From Phlegmacium glaucopus (Eukaryota > Basidiomycota > Agaricomycetes > Agaricales > Cortinariaceae), in the NCBI GenBank assembly GCA_015039465.1, contig MU129986.1, positions 62,001 to 126,000 of the forward strand: DNA of 64,000 nucleotides, read 5' to 3'. The notes beneath the pieces were generated by a model. The model saw only the letters and a program-made list of their open reading frames with translations. It did no database searches and was not told where the DNA came from. The translations under genes and the position numbers were made by a program. Position 1 is the first letter of the stretch; each line of letters opens with the position of its first letter. Positions 12,684-23,928 of the stretch are shown here, piece by piece.

Positions 12684-12700
12684 ACAGTAACAGACAACAG

Positions 12701-14078
12701 ATGTCGACTTTTGGTATGGCCTTCTCATCCTCTCACCATGACGCAATACTCTTATCTTTTCTAGACGGAGCAAACTATACAACCGCCCCTTCGCCTCCCT
12801 TTGATAGTATTTCTTCCATTCGCTATTCCCCTACGAATCCACACCAACTCTTGGTTTCTGCTTGGGATGCGGTGAGCCATTTAGTTCAATTTTTAGGCTG
12901 CGATATCTCTCTTACAATCTATTTAGACTGTGAGATTATATGAGATTGACGACACTACTGGAGGCCAGAAAACCGAAGCAAAGGCCAAGTTTGATCACCG
13001 TGCAGCCGTTCTTGCTTGTTCGTTTTCTGCAGATGCCACACATGCCTTCAGCGGTGGTTTGGATACTGTTGTCAAAGAGTACGTCGATTTTTTTTTATTA
13101 CATTTTATAGTTCAATGCTTCAAGTCGAAACAGCTTGGATTTATCAACTGAAAAGGTAACCAGTCTTGGCATGCACGACGATAGTATTTCGTCCATGACT
13201 TTCGTTCGCTCGACAAGTAAATAAAAAACTTTTTTCAAAAACGTCGACAGCAGTTATACTGAAGATGTTATAATAGATGGTCTCATTACTGGTTCATGGG
13301 ATCGTACACTCCGCTTCTGGGATCCAAGGTCACCGAATACACAACAAAGTTTGTATGGGACACCAGAAAGGATATATGCTCTAGACCACGTCAACAACAA
13401 TCTCGTCGTTGCTATGGCTAGTCGTCTATTCCACATCTATGATATTCGGAAGATGGGCGCGCCAGCTCAGGAGAGAGAGAGCAGTTTGAAGTACATGACG
13501 AGATCACTAGCTTGCATGCCTAACGGTGAAGGTCGGTATCCTCCATTCACTTCCACCTTATTTTATTCATTTATTTCTATTATAAATAGGATATGCAACC
13601 GCTTCTGTGGAAGGTCGAATCGCCGTAGAGTATTTTGACCCCTCTCAAGCCTCTCAAGATAAGAAATATGCCTTCAAATGCCATAGACAAACTATCAATG
13701 ACGTGGACCACGTCTGGCCTGTCAATTCTCTCGCTTTTCATCCTACGTTCAATACCTTTGCTTCTGCTGGTTCGGATGGGACCGTGTCAATTTGGGATCA
13801 CAAGGTTAAGAAACGACTGAGGCAATATCCAAAGTTCCCAGGAGGTGTGGCGGCTGTTGCTTTCAACTGCGATGGGAGTAGAATCGCGGTTGGGGTTAGC
13901 TCTACATGGGATGAGGGAGAGGCTGGTTTCAAGGAAAATCCGGTGACACCGTGGTTAGGTGTGAGGAAGATTGGGGAAGAGGTCAAGGTGGGTATCTTTC
14001 TTATCCTACTGGTGTGTTCTCGTCGCCTTTCTACTGACTCCCCTTTCATTATAGCCAAAACCGCCAACAGGAAACTAA
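12701..14078 (+). CDS. BUB3: Spindle checkpoint WD40 protein BUB3
   Basis: Six exons (12701-12871, 12927-13078, 13134-13216, 13277-13531, 13590-13987, 14055-14078) total 1083 nt, giving 360 aa. WD40 propeller with BUB3 hallmarks: SSIRYSPTNPHQLLVSAWDA, TGSWDRTLRFWDPR, ERESSLKYMTR, GRIAVEYFDPS, KKYAFKCHR and a short KPKPPTGN end. BUB3 docks BUB1 and BUBR1/Mad3 at unattached kinetochores. The acceptor of exon 4 is ambiguous: AG at 13275-13276 gives a length colinear with human BUB3, AG at 13263-13264 adds four residues, and the pyrimidine-rich AG at 13249-13250 breaks the frame. Confidence 0.93.
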
Positions 14079-15157
14079 TCCTTCTGGGCAATTTTTTTTT
14101 TGTACCTCGTTCATCTTTACCATTAAAACCGATGACAATTTCGGGGAGGGCGCTGAAGCTGTGAATTCGAAGAGGATAGGAGGGGACAAAATATATCGTC
14201 CTCCATACGGGTACAAGACTACTCGGTATGCTTAATAGATAATGATAGGATATCCCTGAGCAATACTCTATCATCATATAAAAATCATGACACTGCCGAA
14301 ACGCAGAATGGCCGAGCCGTGGCTAGGATGCCCTAACACAAGAGCATAATTCGAATGACACCCGTTTCGATCGGCCATATACGCATGTATTGCGGTTATT
14401 GTTGTAGCATGACAGAGAACAAAAAATAAAGGTACGTCATTCCCAAGAGAACCATGACGTGCGTGACTCAAATGAAGGAGCAAACCAATATCTTGATGAA
14501 TTATGTAATGCATAAAGTGCAATTGAACAATAATCAAAACCATCCTACATGTCAGGATGGGCTAGGAATATTCTTTTAAAAAGAAAACACCCGAGAGGTG
14601 AGAATCAAACTGGAATTTATGGAAACCTAATTCAGAAATTTGAAGCAAATGAGGCACATACATATGCTGCAAGCATGAAGTATTGAGGAAGTTGAAATAC
14701 TGGAAAGAGAAGCAAAGTATTAAAATGACTCGGAGCGACAGAAGAACTATCAGATAGGCAGCTTATCATATGCAGTTAGGTCGGCTTATCAATTGAATGT
14801 CGAGATATCTGAACTGATCTCTATAACATTCTTGTACGTCGAAAAGGAACTGTTTCTGATACGCCCATAAACCATTTTGTGAGGTAGAGACATCCTTTGA
14901 TTTAACCTTGAGTCAAAGAGCGAAATTTTGAAAGACGACGAACATTGATCGCTAAGTCCTAACACTTGACTTCAGATCTTCCATTATATTCCGGTTATAA
15001 GAATGGTTTATCTTCGTGTCCTTGTTGTAATGCGTCGTAAGAGGACAGACCCATGCTTTAGATACCCTAGCCCAACATTTGGAATCCTCAAGCTTCGGAT
15101 AGTAATTTGAACAGTTTGTTTTTAATAGTTCACAAGTGTTTTTTGAAATCTAGACGA
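14079..15157. other. Intergenic stretch, 1.08 kb
   Basis: It lies between the convergent BUB3 and PEX7 genes. There is one unbroken minus-strand frame at 14274-14543 with several His residues. It has no paralogous pattern, no plausible splice partners and AT-rich flanks, so I do not call it a gene. No RNA gene was recognised. It probably holds the two 3' untranslated regions. Confidence 0.35.
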
Positions 15158-16423
15158 TTACGGGCGAAAAATGTTTAGCCTACCGTCCCAACCACAGCTC
15201 GCTAAGACGCCTTCTTCATAAAGCGACCAGCCGCACCCGACAACAAATTCTGTATGAGCATCATGAATATGAAGAAGTGAGGGCCGCACGGCAGTCGGTG
15301 TTGTTGTCCAGCTAAAAGGAAAGTAAAATCAGGAACAGAAATTTCTTTAGTAGAGATTTTATGTGGATGCTTACACTCTGCAAGTCATGTCATAACTTGC
15401 AGTAGCGAGAACGTCAGGACGATGAGGACTCCACTGAACTTTCCTAACAGCATATTCATGTCCTGGCAACTGGGTTTCACAGATCCCACCGACCTGACCA
15501 ACTTCACCTATCTTAATCATACGGCAGTCCCAGACTTTCACAAGCCTGTCTACGCCTGCACTAGCGAGCACCATCGGGCGATACTTGTTCCAATCTACTG
15601 ATAAAACTTCTGTCGTTGAAGCGGGGATGGTTAACACGGCAGCTGAAATGGGATTTGTAAAAGTGTTGGTATTAGGTCCAGTATTCATATAGGAAGGCGC
15701 GCGAAGATCGAATACTTTCACAGTGCCGTCTGTTGAACAGGAACTAAGAAGATCTGGTTGATGGGGAGAAAACATGGCTTGGTAAACACAAGAAGGGTGT
15801 GCATGCAGGGTCATGACAGAATGCGGTCGATCGGGGTTCCACTAAAGCCTCTTCTTAGATATAACATCATCCTGGGGTGGGAATAATTTTTATTACTCAC
15901 CACTTTTATTGTCCCATCCCAGGATGAAGAAGCAAATGTGTCTTTTTTCAAATTTGACCAATCCACTGAAAATACTTCGCGGGTGTGTTCTTGCCAAGCC
16001 CGGATGGGTAAATCCTGGATAGGTAAGATGAGTAAATCCACCAGAGGCAATGAAAACCTCGAAGATACGTTTAACATGACATCCCACAATCGTATTGATC
16101 CGTCACCCGAGGCGGTAACAAGCTGGTTTTCGTGGATTTCGGACCATGCCAGATCATAAAGACCATCCTGTGTTTCATATCTGACGCCTTGAACATTTAT
16201 GTGGTAGATGGAAGAAGGTGCCGCACTGTTTGTCGATATTCAGCCTTGGGGGTCCACTAGGACCTGGAATGACAGCGACAATGTGCAATCGGCCGTTACC
16301 TACAAGACCAAAATTGGCTGCAGATGCAAGAGCAAGACGAGTTGTGTGAAATGGCGACCAAGATACAGAATAATGAGAAAACCCAGGTGTTTGAAGCCCT
16401 CCCGGTTGTTGTGCAGGGTTCAT
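15158..16423 (-). CDS. PEX7: Peroxisomal PTS2 receptor PEX7
   Basis: WD40 protein of about 325-335 aa starting MNPAQQPGGLQTPGFSHYSV at 16423 and ending CGWDGRLNIFRP at 15158. The opening PGFSHYSVSWSPF with LALASAANFGLVGNGRL is typical of PEX7. Repeats follow: YDLAWSEIHENQLVTASGDG, VFSVDWSNLKKDTFASSSWD, MFSPHQPDLLSSCSTDGTVK, LSVDWNKYRPMVLASAGVDR and VQWSPHRPDVLATASYD. PEX7 carries PTS2-signal proteins to the peroxisome. At least three introns are present (near 15312-15375, 15840-15898 and 16190-16250). It is divergent from the sirtuin gene, with 80 bp between start codons. Confidence 0.9.
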
Positions 16424-16503
16424 TGTGTTAGTGAGCGCCCAAAGAAGCGGGGATTACATACTTAGAAATTAGCCGGCCTTTGCATCAACACCTCAACAGT
16501 CAC

Positions 16504-18234
16504 ATGCGAGTGTCAGTTCCTGGCATTCCTCAAGCAATTCTCAACGCAAAACCTTCTTTATCAATCGAATGTCTTGCAGAGGCAACAGAAGTACTTGCTG
16601 ACTTTATCAAGTCAGGTAATATTGCCGTTTTGACTGGCGCAGGCGTGAGCGTTGACTCCGGCATTCGGGCATATCGAGGCAAAGATGGACGGTATATGAA
16701 CCCAAATTACAAGTAAGTCAAATCGCACTATTGTCTATATTGCAGGTCTGATCTGTCACTTGAAGACCCATATTTTATCATGAACTTATAGGTCCGACTG
16801 AGAAAAATAGGGTATTCAGGTAAGAGATTAGTACCTTTAAAAGTTATACATTCCAATGATTAATCGACCCTCATTCATTCATTTTTAGACAAAGATATTG
16901 GTGAATAGCACTCTAAGATACTGTTTTACCGGCAGCCTTAAGGCAGACCTAGGCTTCGCTCATATCTCGGATATCCGGCGGTTCGCGATGCACTTCCAAA
17001 TACGACACATTTCGCTCTCGCCGCTTTGCAGCACGCCTCTTATGTTTCAAGCATTATTACACAGGTGAACAACATAATCTCATACCTTTCCGACTGGCCT
17101 CGTCCCACTCATAATTCATAACTCTTAAGAATGTGGATGGCCTACATCAAAAGAGCCTTCGAAGTGCAGCGCCGTCGCATTGGAGTGACAAACGAATCCA
17201 ACAAAATATACTTGAATTGCATGGTACCCTCCATGTAATTTATTTTCCCTTCATGTTTGAAATTAGCATTTGACTTTTATGAAATTGCAAGCGAGTGCAC
17301 TGTAGTCGTGGTCATACAGTAGACCGCGAGTCCTTCCAGACCTGGCTTTCCGCAGCAAATCCGAAGTGGCACCAATACGCTAAGGAGCTGGAACGGACGG
17401 GAGCCCAGCCAAGGACTAATCCCGATGGAGATGTAAGTACATTAAAGCTAATCTGTATCACAAACTCATCATGTGAACCTGCCATCCTAACTGGGTGCTC
17501 AGGTTGCCATAGAGCATCTAGGTCTTGCATACAACGATTTCGTGGTTCCGGATTGCCCCTCCTGCATGACAGAGAACCATAGGAACTCAGTGGTATGTTT
17601 CCGAGTCAATCGGCATCGAGAGGGGAAATCTGAATTTATGGTTTTCTTCAGCAAAAACCCGAAGTAGTTTTTTTCGGAGAGTCCATCCCAAAATCAACCA
17701 AAGACAGATCGTAAGATTTTCTATGTTAAATTGTTGTAAGTTCTTCAGAATTTCCTATCTAATTTCTCCTTCGTTCGTGCTTAGATATCAGGAAATCGAT
17801 AGTTGTGACAAACTTCTCCTTATGGGCACTACTCTGGCAACATATTCAGCTTTCAGGTTGGTCCAATTCAATTATTTCCTAGATTCGGTCTTCCATATTG
17901 ATTCACTCACTGCCTTCTTATCAGACTACTTAAACATGCTATTGAATTGAAAAAACCGGTGGTATTATTGAATGTCGGTCCTACTCGTGCCGACGGCCTT
18001 CCAGGTCTGGTCAAACTAGACGTTCCAAGTGGTGCAATACTTAGAGATGTGACGAGAGTTGTGGTGTATGTTTTCAAATCTATTTTCATATTATCGGACA
18101 CTCATTTATTTTCGTCAACATCTAGTGGCGTTCGAGCGCAAGGTGATCCTTTGGTTGCCAAAATGTTGCGGAGCGGTGTCGAGATCCCGCCGTCATTCGA
18201 TGACGACGACCGCCATCCAAGAGCTGCAGGTTGA
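16504..18234 (+). CDS. Class II (SIRT4-like) sirtuin NAD-dependent deacylase
   Basis: Ten exons (16504-16712, 16766-16819, 16947-17064, 17130-17234, 17292-17432, 17503-17592, 17652-17710, 17785-17856, 17925-18065, 18126-18234) total 1098 nt, 365 aa. Motifs in order: GAGVSVDSGIRAYRG (NAD site), KPIFYHELI, TQNVDGLHQ, ELHGTLHRVHC (catalytic His in LHG), PDCPSC (zinc), VVFFGESIP, LLMGTTLATYSAF and LLNVGPTRADGLPGL. SIRT4-type enzymes are often mitochondrial; no clear presequence is seen. The segment after KNRVFR reads PRLRSYLGYP, where the family has RQRYW-x-RSY; this may be a real divergence or a splice mis-assignment. The first ATG at 16504 was used. Confidence 0.87.
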
Positions 18235-18463
18235 GCGTTGACCATCTACGTTATGATAACATACGACCCTAATACCCTATGATACAATTGCTAATAAACA
18301 TCGTAGCTAAATGGCGTTTAGATACATAGTAGTGGAGATGTGGCGGTATCTATAGTACAAAGAAACGGTATCGTACATGAAAGCAAGACTAAAGCAACAT
18401 CGGTATTATTGAACAGAATGAATGAATAAAAGCCCAAATTAAGTGTGGTAACATCAACGTTAT

Positions 18464-19284
18464 TTACCGTTGAGAAACAAAAGACAGGGAAAATGCTGCT
18501 GCCCGAAGAAATATATCAAAGGAATCTGGCAAATCTTCATCCATGTCATCGTCGTAATTATCATCGTCAGCAACAGGGAACAGTGGTGGTTTTAATTGTG
18601 ACCAGGACCAATCTCGCCATCGTCCAGCAGACGGAACTGAGACAGGAGGTTGAGCATAATCAGGATGAGAACGACGTAGATAATCGTTGAACATGGCGTC
18701 TACAGACGAATAAGCAAGTGAGAACTCCTGCTTTGGAGGTGCAAAAGATGTCGAAGGTGTAGTAGGCGAGTTTGCAAGCTCGAGCTCCCCGGAACGATCA
18801 GAAAGACAGTCATCATCACAGTCTGAAATTAGAGGTGGGGTATGCATCAGGCTGTCCTTATGCAGCGATGCACTTAAGGGAGGAGTCCAAGATTTTTTCT
18901 AAAGGAGGGGAGAAAGGGATAATCAAATAACAGTTAGCAAGATCAAACAACATGATGGTGACATACGAAGGTGGAGGTTTTTTTCATAGCTTTCACCTTT
19001 CTTTTATATGCTTTCATACATCTTGTGCGATGATTACGCCAATGGAAAGGGTCGTAAGCACTCTTCGATGAAAGTTTTATCTTCCTCTTGCACTGCCTAC
19101 ATTCGACAGAAGAAGGGCTGAGCACTAGAGCCAATGGATCCCCCTTGAGATATCTTTCTCTCGCTCTTTCAGAGGTACTCTGAATTGGGTCTATGGTAGG
19201 ACTGTGGAGTATGAGTATGGCGCAGGTAACGCGTCATTGTGGATACTGACTCGGGGCAGGCGAGTAGTTGGTCGTCTTTACCAT
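18464..19284 (-). CDS. Uncharacterised protein with one C2HC zinc unit
   Basis: About 200 aa in three or four exons. The start MVKTTNYSPAPS is at 19284. An intron of about 45 nt joins it to HPTIDPIQSTSERARERYLK, which leads into a zinc unit, C-x2-C-x19-H-x3-C with W three residues before the His, at about 19000-19105. A basic stretch KAYKRKVKAMKK follows. A last exon (18464-18890) encodes an acidic, Ser/Pro-rich tail (DDDNYDDDMDEDLPDSFD). The same unit occurs three times in the next gene upstream. The basic and acidic segments suggest a nuclear DNA- or chromatin-associated protein, but that is inference. Family not recognised. Confidence 0.7.
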
Positions 19285-19909
19285 CTTGCTGTTCTTCTAG
19301 ATGCTCACTTCATATCGAGCATAAAACGGTTCTAGTCATTGCTAACTGACTCTAATAAATTGAAGGACTCACAAGGAAGGGGAAGATAAGCGGGGGAAAT
19401 TTGGAGTCGAGCACTGCGACCAAAGCGACTCCGTTAATATATTGAAATTGGGCTCGCAAAAAAATGCGAATACCTCCCTGTCACCTAGTTTCCGCCTGTG
19501 AGAATAGTGTGAATACTATGTATATTTTGAGAAAAAACACTTAAACTTACTTGTGGGCGGGATATGTGGAATCTTCCGATTCCATGTGGTCGAAGGCAGA
19601 AAGTTAGGGGGAGTCAGGGCAAGGAGATTGTTCACGCGGAGAGGCTAGAATCCCTGCAAAGTCTAATTAAACGGCAACGTCCGTTTGTCAACCTTGAAGC
19701 TAGGCCCCGCACCGCCCCATGGCAAACTGAACCGAGTCGACGGGGCCTGTGGGTCCTTATCGATCGATGAAGTGTATTTTTGGCCGTGAGGCTGGCTGGA
19801 GAACTTGGTTCAGACACAGATTTGCGAAACGAATGCAAAGAAGGGCATAGATTAGGAACAGATGATTAACACAAGATGTTACAGTAAAAGATTACAAGGG
19901 AAGAGGAAT
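19285..19909. other. Intergenic stretch, 0.62 kb
   Basis: It separates the two C2HC-unit genes. Short open frames on both strands (19564-19770 plus, 19632-19838 minus) overlap each other and show no recognisable domain. Probably the promoter of the downstream gene and the 3' end of the upstream gene. Confidence 0.3.
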
Positions 19910-21540
19910 TTACGACCCGTTCTTTAAACTCTCCCTGAAGCCTCGAGCAAAAGACTGGAACGGAAGTAAAAACCACCCCAAAGGACTGGGTGCTTCCGTC
20001 TCAGGCGGCGCATATGATTCAGTTCTTGGGCGGACGGTGGGTCTCTTGGTATCTTCAACAGTCGCTTCAGGTTCTTCGCGGTTACGTTTGAGACTTTGGG
20101 AAGTACCCAAAGGAGCGGATTCTGGAGCGAAGAGGGTGTTTTCTGTGGAAGCAGGTGAAGGAGGGGTTTGTGAAAACTGGCGGGGAAACGTGATGGAATT
20201 GACACTTTCGCTCCCCACTATCGGCACCGATCTCCAATATAGTCAATTTCAATTTGAGTACAGGGTGTCGGACACAGCTCACCTAGTGCATTGTGCCTTG
20301 TGTTCATCCCAGCTTGTGAGATTGAAATCTCCTTCCCCTTGGAGCACAACATTCATGCCACAGAATGTGCATTCAATCCTGCGTGCATCAAATGACTTGG
20401 CTTGGGGATCATTGACAACAAGGAGTTTTCTCTTAGCCGCTGCAACGCGATTACTTGGCCTATCAACTAATGAGCAAATAAGAAAGGACACAGTAAACTG
20501 AGCAGACGTACACAATATCAGAACATCTTGACTTGTGCTTGACCCATTTCCCAGTTGAAAATGCTTGCTTGTCAGAAAGAATGATCCAGGTCTGACATTT
20601 ACGGCAGCGGACTCGACCTTGCTCCACAGTTTCCGCCTGTTTATCGGATTCTAGATAGGCCTTTCTTTCCGCCTCGGTTTGACGTCGAGCAACGTAACTT
20701 TCTGAGATAGGCGATGCAGTAACGAAAGATGTATCAAGGGCAGCCTCCGCAACCACTTTTTCCGCCGTAGGGGACGCTCTATGAAATCCACCGTCAACTC
20801 CGGGTGTGAAAATCCATTGTGAAAAAGTAGAACTTACTCTACGGTCTGCGCTTGTTTCTGATCACACCGCGCTCGGTGGATCTCCCAAGGACGAACGGTA
20901 TAAGTTTGTTTACGGCCGAGATTGACAGATTTGCCGCATCGGAGGCATTGGACATGATGGGGTTCCATCTCCCCACACTCGGGTTGATTCTGGAAGTATT
21001 CAATGCGCTCTGCCTCGTTACGTCGAATTTTGACGCTAATCGAAGAACCGGCAACTGAGACGTTGTCATCGTCCTCAGCCGTGACGGATTTCCTGTAACA
21101 AATATTAAATCGGTTCATTTATGATAAGTAGGAAAGGAAAGAGAAATATACGTTTTGGATTGAGGTTTCCGTGCTGACAACGGCTTCTTAGTTGTCGATG
21201 CATCCCCACTTGACTCAGCGAAACGATTCATCGAGCTAATTGATGAAGCTGATCGACCGTGGGTAGCCTTCTTGGCTTTCCGAGGCTCCTTCGCTTTCGT
21301 TGGTTCGTCTGTGTCATGACGAGGGCGTTTGGGAGAAGGCCCAGGGAGACTTTGCAGGCGATATATGAACAAATCTCGATGGCCTAAGTATGGTTGGGCA
21401 TCCTACCTAACTTCGACCTTTTTCGGTCCTTTGTTTGTAGTCGACTAGAAATTGGGCATTAGGGATAGCAAAAGCCAGTGTTCATAGATAGAGAGCGGTA
21501 CCTCTGCACTAGGGCTGACCAAGTTGGCAGTAGTCGTCAT
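19910..21540 (-). CDS. Uncharacterised protein with three tandem C2HC zinc units
   Basis: Start MTTTANLVSPSAE at 21540; stop at 19910. Seven or so exons. After a basic low-complexity leader (GPSPKRPRHDTDEPTKAKEP) come three units of about 60-70 residues. Each has a charged lead of the type RRxEAERxxY followed by C-x2-C-x19-H-x3-C with W-x2-H. The zinc parts lie at about 20870-20960, 20535-20625 and 20280-20370, each on its own exon. The C-terminus is Ser/Pro-rich (TFPRQFSQTPPSPASTEN, KRNREEPEATVEDTKRP). Spacing is identical in all units and in the single unit of the neighbouring gene, so the pair looks like products of exon and gene duplication. No known family recognised; nucleic-acid binding is a guess. 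Confidence 0.72.
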
Positions 21541-22074
21541 CGGAGGGATATTGTGTTTGGATATAGAGCCCGTATCGGTATCGGAGCTAAGTCGGTATGG
21601 CTAAGGGGTTGAACTTGATAAAGAATAGAACAGGACAAACTCGACTTGATTGGAAAGAGTCCTTTTCCTCTTTGTTGATTTATAAGTACTTAACCAACAA
21701 CAATTCAATTCACATTGACAACGGTGGCCTACCTTTTTCCTTTCCAGGTATGTGACTTTACAAACGGGCGTTCCAGCGAGTAGCCTGCCACGATGATAAG
21801 TTGAGTCATTGTTCCGGAACCCTGTTTAAAATTACCTTTCTGGAGATGATAAGGGACTTTCCATGATTAGAAAACTTATAAAGAATGTGTTGTCAACAAA
21901 AAATTAGAGAATAATGAGTGTGCAGATGAGAAATGGATGGCTTAAACCAAGCTTAAGAACGCCGATTTCATTTTCCGACAAGTGTTGTGACAAACAACGC
22001 GTCAACAACATTACTTATATTTGTACATTTATTACTAGTACTCTGCGAGATTCTACTTATTATGAAGCTATTCG
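21541..22074. other. Intergenic stretch, 0.53 kb
   Basis: AT-rich spacer between two minus-strand genes. It contains the upstream region of the three-unit C2HC gene and the 3' end of the Zn2Cys6 gene. No coding or RNA feature seen. Confidence 0.3.
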
Positions 22075-23660
22075 CTAATTGTCAGGTAAAAAGGTACGAC
22101 TGTTAGACGCCATCGCATGCGGATATCGACCAAATTCGGGATCCATGGAGTGGTAGTAGCTCGTCTGAGGACCTGGGGCAGGAGGGATGAACGTTAACAA
22201 CGAATTGTGCATTGCAGGAATACCCGGCTGGCCTGAAATTTCCATTTGCTGAGGCTGGAAGTAGTATTGCTGCTGCTGCTCATGTTGATGATGATATCTC
22301 GTTGGAGGATACATTTGGGGCGGAGAAGGAAGCAATGTCGCATGATATTGTTGCTCAGGTACTTGTGCCATTCTTGTTGTCGGGAAAGATGAAGATGGAT
22401 GATCGGTGGTTGTGTCCTGGATCATGACGTCTGCCAAGCGGAACTTTAGAATCTCTGTTCGACCAGACCGTTGTATGAATGGTAGCTTACCTCTACTTGG
22501 ATCATGTTTGCGGTGGGTGCAGTCAGCTGCTCTACCGTCGTCTGAACATGCTTTGCATGCACGTTCGATGCATTCGCAGTTTTTCCTGACACAAGAAGCA
22601 CAAGGTCTGTGTAGCATATATAATACAGGTGAGATGAAAATGTCGACGCAAGAAGGATGAATGCCGCCTTGCCTTACACCATCACACCGGATCTTATCGC
22701 GTCTGGAAAGATAATTAATGTGAATATGAAAATGTGCATATCTCAACGCATATGCAATACCTGCAGTTCATGCACGCCTGAGACCAATAGTGCTTAGGAA
22801 CTATGATCGAATTAAGTGACCAAAGAGAAACTTACCGCCTTCACCCGCGTCCCATGTCCTCTCCCCTTCCTGGGCACAAGAACGCAAGGCTTGTGACTCT
22901 CCACGCAATACTTACATGGTCGGGGGTCTTCACAACGTTTGTTACCTTCTCTACAACCTTCGCAACGCAGCTTGACGAGTTTCGGACCGCGTCCAACATG
23001 TACACACTCTTCCGAGCGTGCGATGCACCGCGAACACGGACGCTGATCATCGCACTGACAATATCATCGAATCTAAGCCGAGCGATTCTATTGACAAGCG
23101 TTCAAATCCGGGTAGCACCTTTTTGTTATCCCGTCGGCAACTCGAACAAGCTAGTTTGGCTCGATCGGTACCTCCACGCACAGATCGAGGGGGAACAGGG
23201 GACGTAGATGAACGTAGAATGGACATGGTGGTTTCATCACGACACTCGAGTTGCATCACCCTACACCGTCGACAGGGTTTGCCGTCTTCACATCGCACAC
23301 GAGCGCGTCGACAAGTCTCGCAGCCATCTTTACATTGTTCTACACTGTATCCTTTCTTCGCACATCCACCACAAGGTCTAGAGAGATTTGTATCGATCAA
23401 GAAAATGATCCATCGATAGCGGTCTGAAAGCAAACCTTGCACCATCGCATCGAATCTTATCACGTCTGTTATCCATGTAAGCGGCTGTTTCAAGTGGTCA
23501 TTATGGAAAAAGTTACCTGCAATTTGCACAAGCCTGCAACTCAAGAGCATGAAATCAACTATAGTTCAATCTCACCAATGAAAGAACAGACCTTGGAAGC
23601 TCTCCTGGGCCATCCAGATGTATTGTTGTCGGAAATCGGGATTGAACCTTGTGAACTCAT
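22075..23660 (-). CDS. Putative transcription factor with five tandem Zn2Cys6 clusters
   Basis: Start MSSQGSIPISDNNTSG at 23660, stop at 22075. Several introns fall inside the clusters. Five complete fungal zinc clusters (C-x2-C-x6-C-x5-C-x2-C-x6/9-C) can be read. Cluster 1 is CANCRRDKIRC to PCGGC; 2 is CETCRRARVRC to PCRRC; 3 is CSSCRRDNKKC to PCSRC; 4 is CEGCREGNKRC to PCKYC; 5 is CMNCRRDKIRC to PCASC. A partial sixth, CKACSDDGRAADC, follows. The C-terminal half is Gln/Pro/His-rich (HHQHEQQQQYYFQPQQ), like an activation region. Most fungal zinc-cluster factors carry one cluster that binds DNA as a dimer; an array in one chain suggests multi-site or monomeric DNA binding, which is inference. 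No fungal-specific middle homology domain is visible. Confidence 0.8.
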
Positions 23661-23928
23661 GCAGATAAGACCCGACCACGGCCGACGTTTACTAAAGAGA
23701 TGACTCAGAGCTTATGTAAGGTTAAAGTCCACAGTTTTCGTGTATGTAAAGGAATGTGAGGTTTACAGTGTAAAGAAAGATATTTACGCAAGCGCTAAAG
23801 TGGATATATAGATAAAACCCAAAAGATAAAGCCCAAAAATATACCTAATGTCTGAAACATATTGAATCTGAAGTTCTTCTAGCTCTATCACTGGTAAACA
23901 GCAATGTAGTTGATTTGCCACTTCGCGG

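Noticed and set aside
14274..14543. Open minus-strand frame with many His residues, like a membrane hydroxylase
   Set aside because: The His are not in HxxxH/HxxHH spacing, no partner exons are found, and the frame lies in the spacer between two convergent genes.
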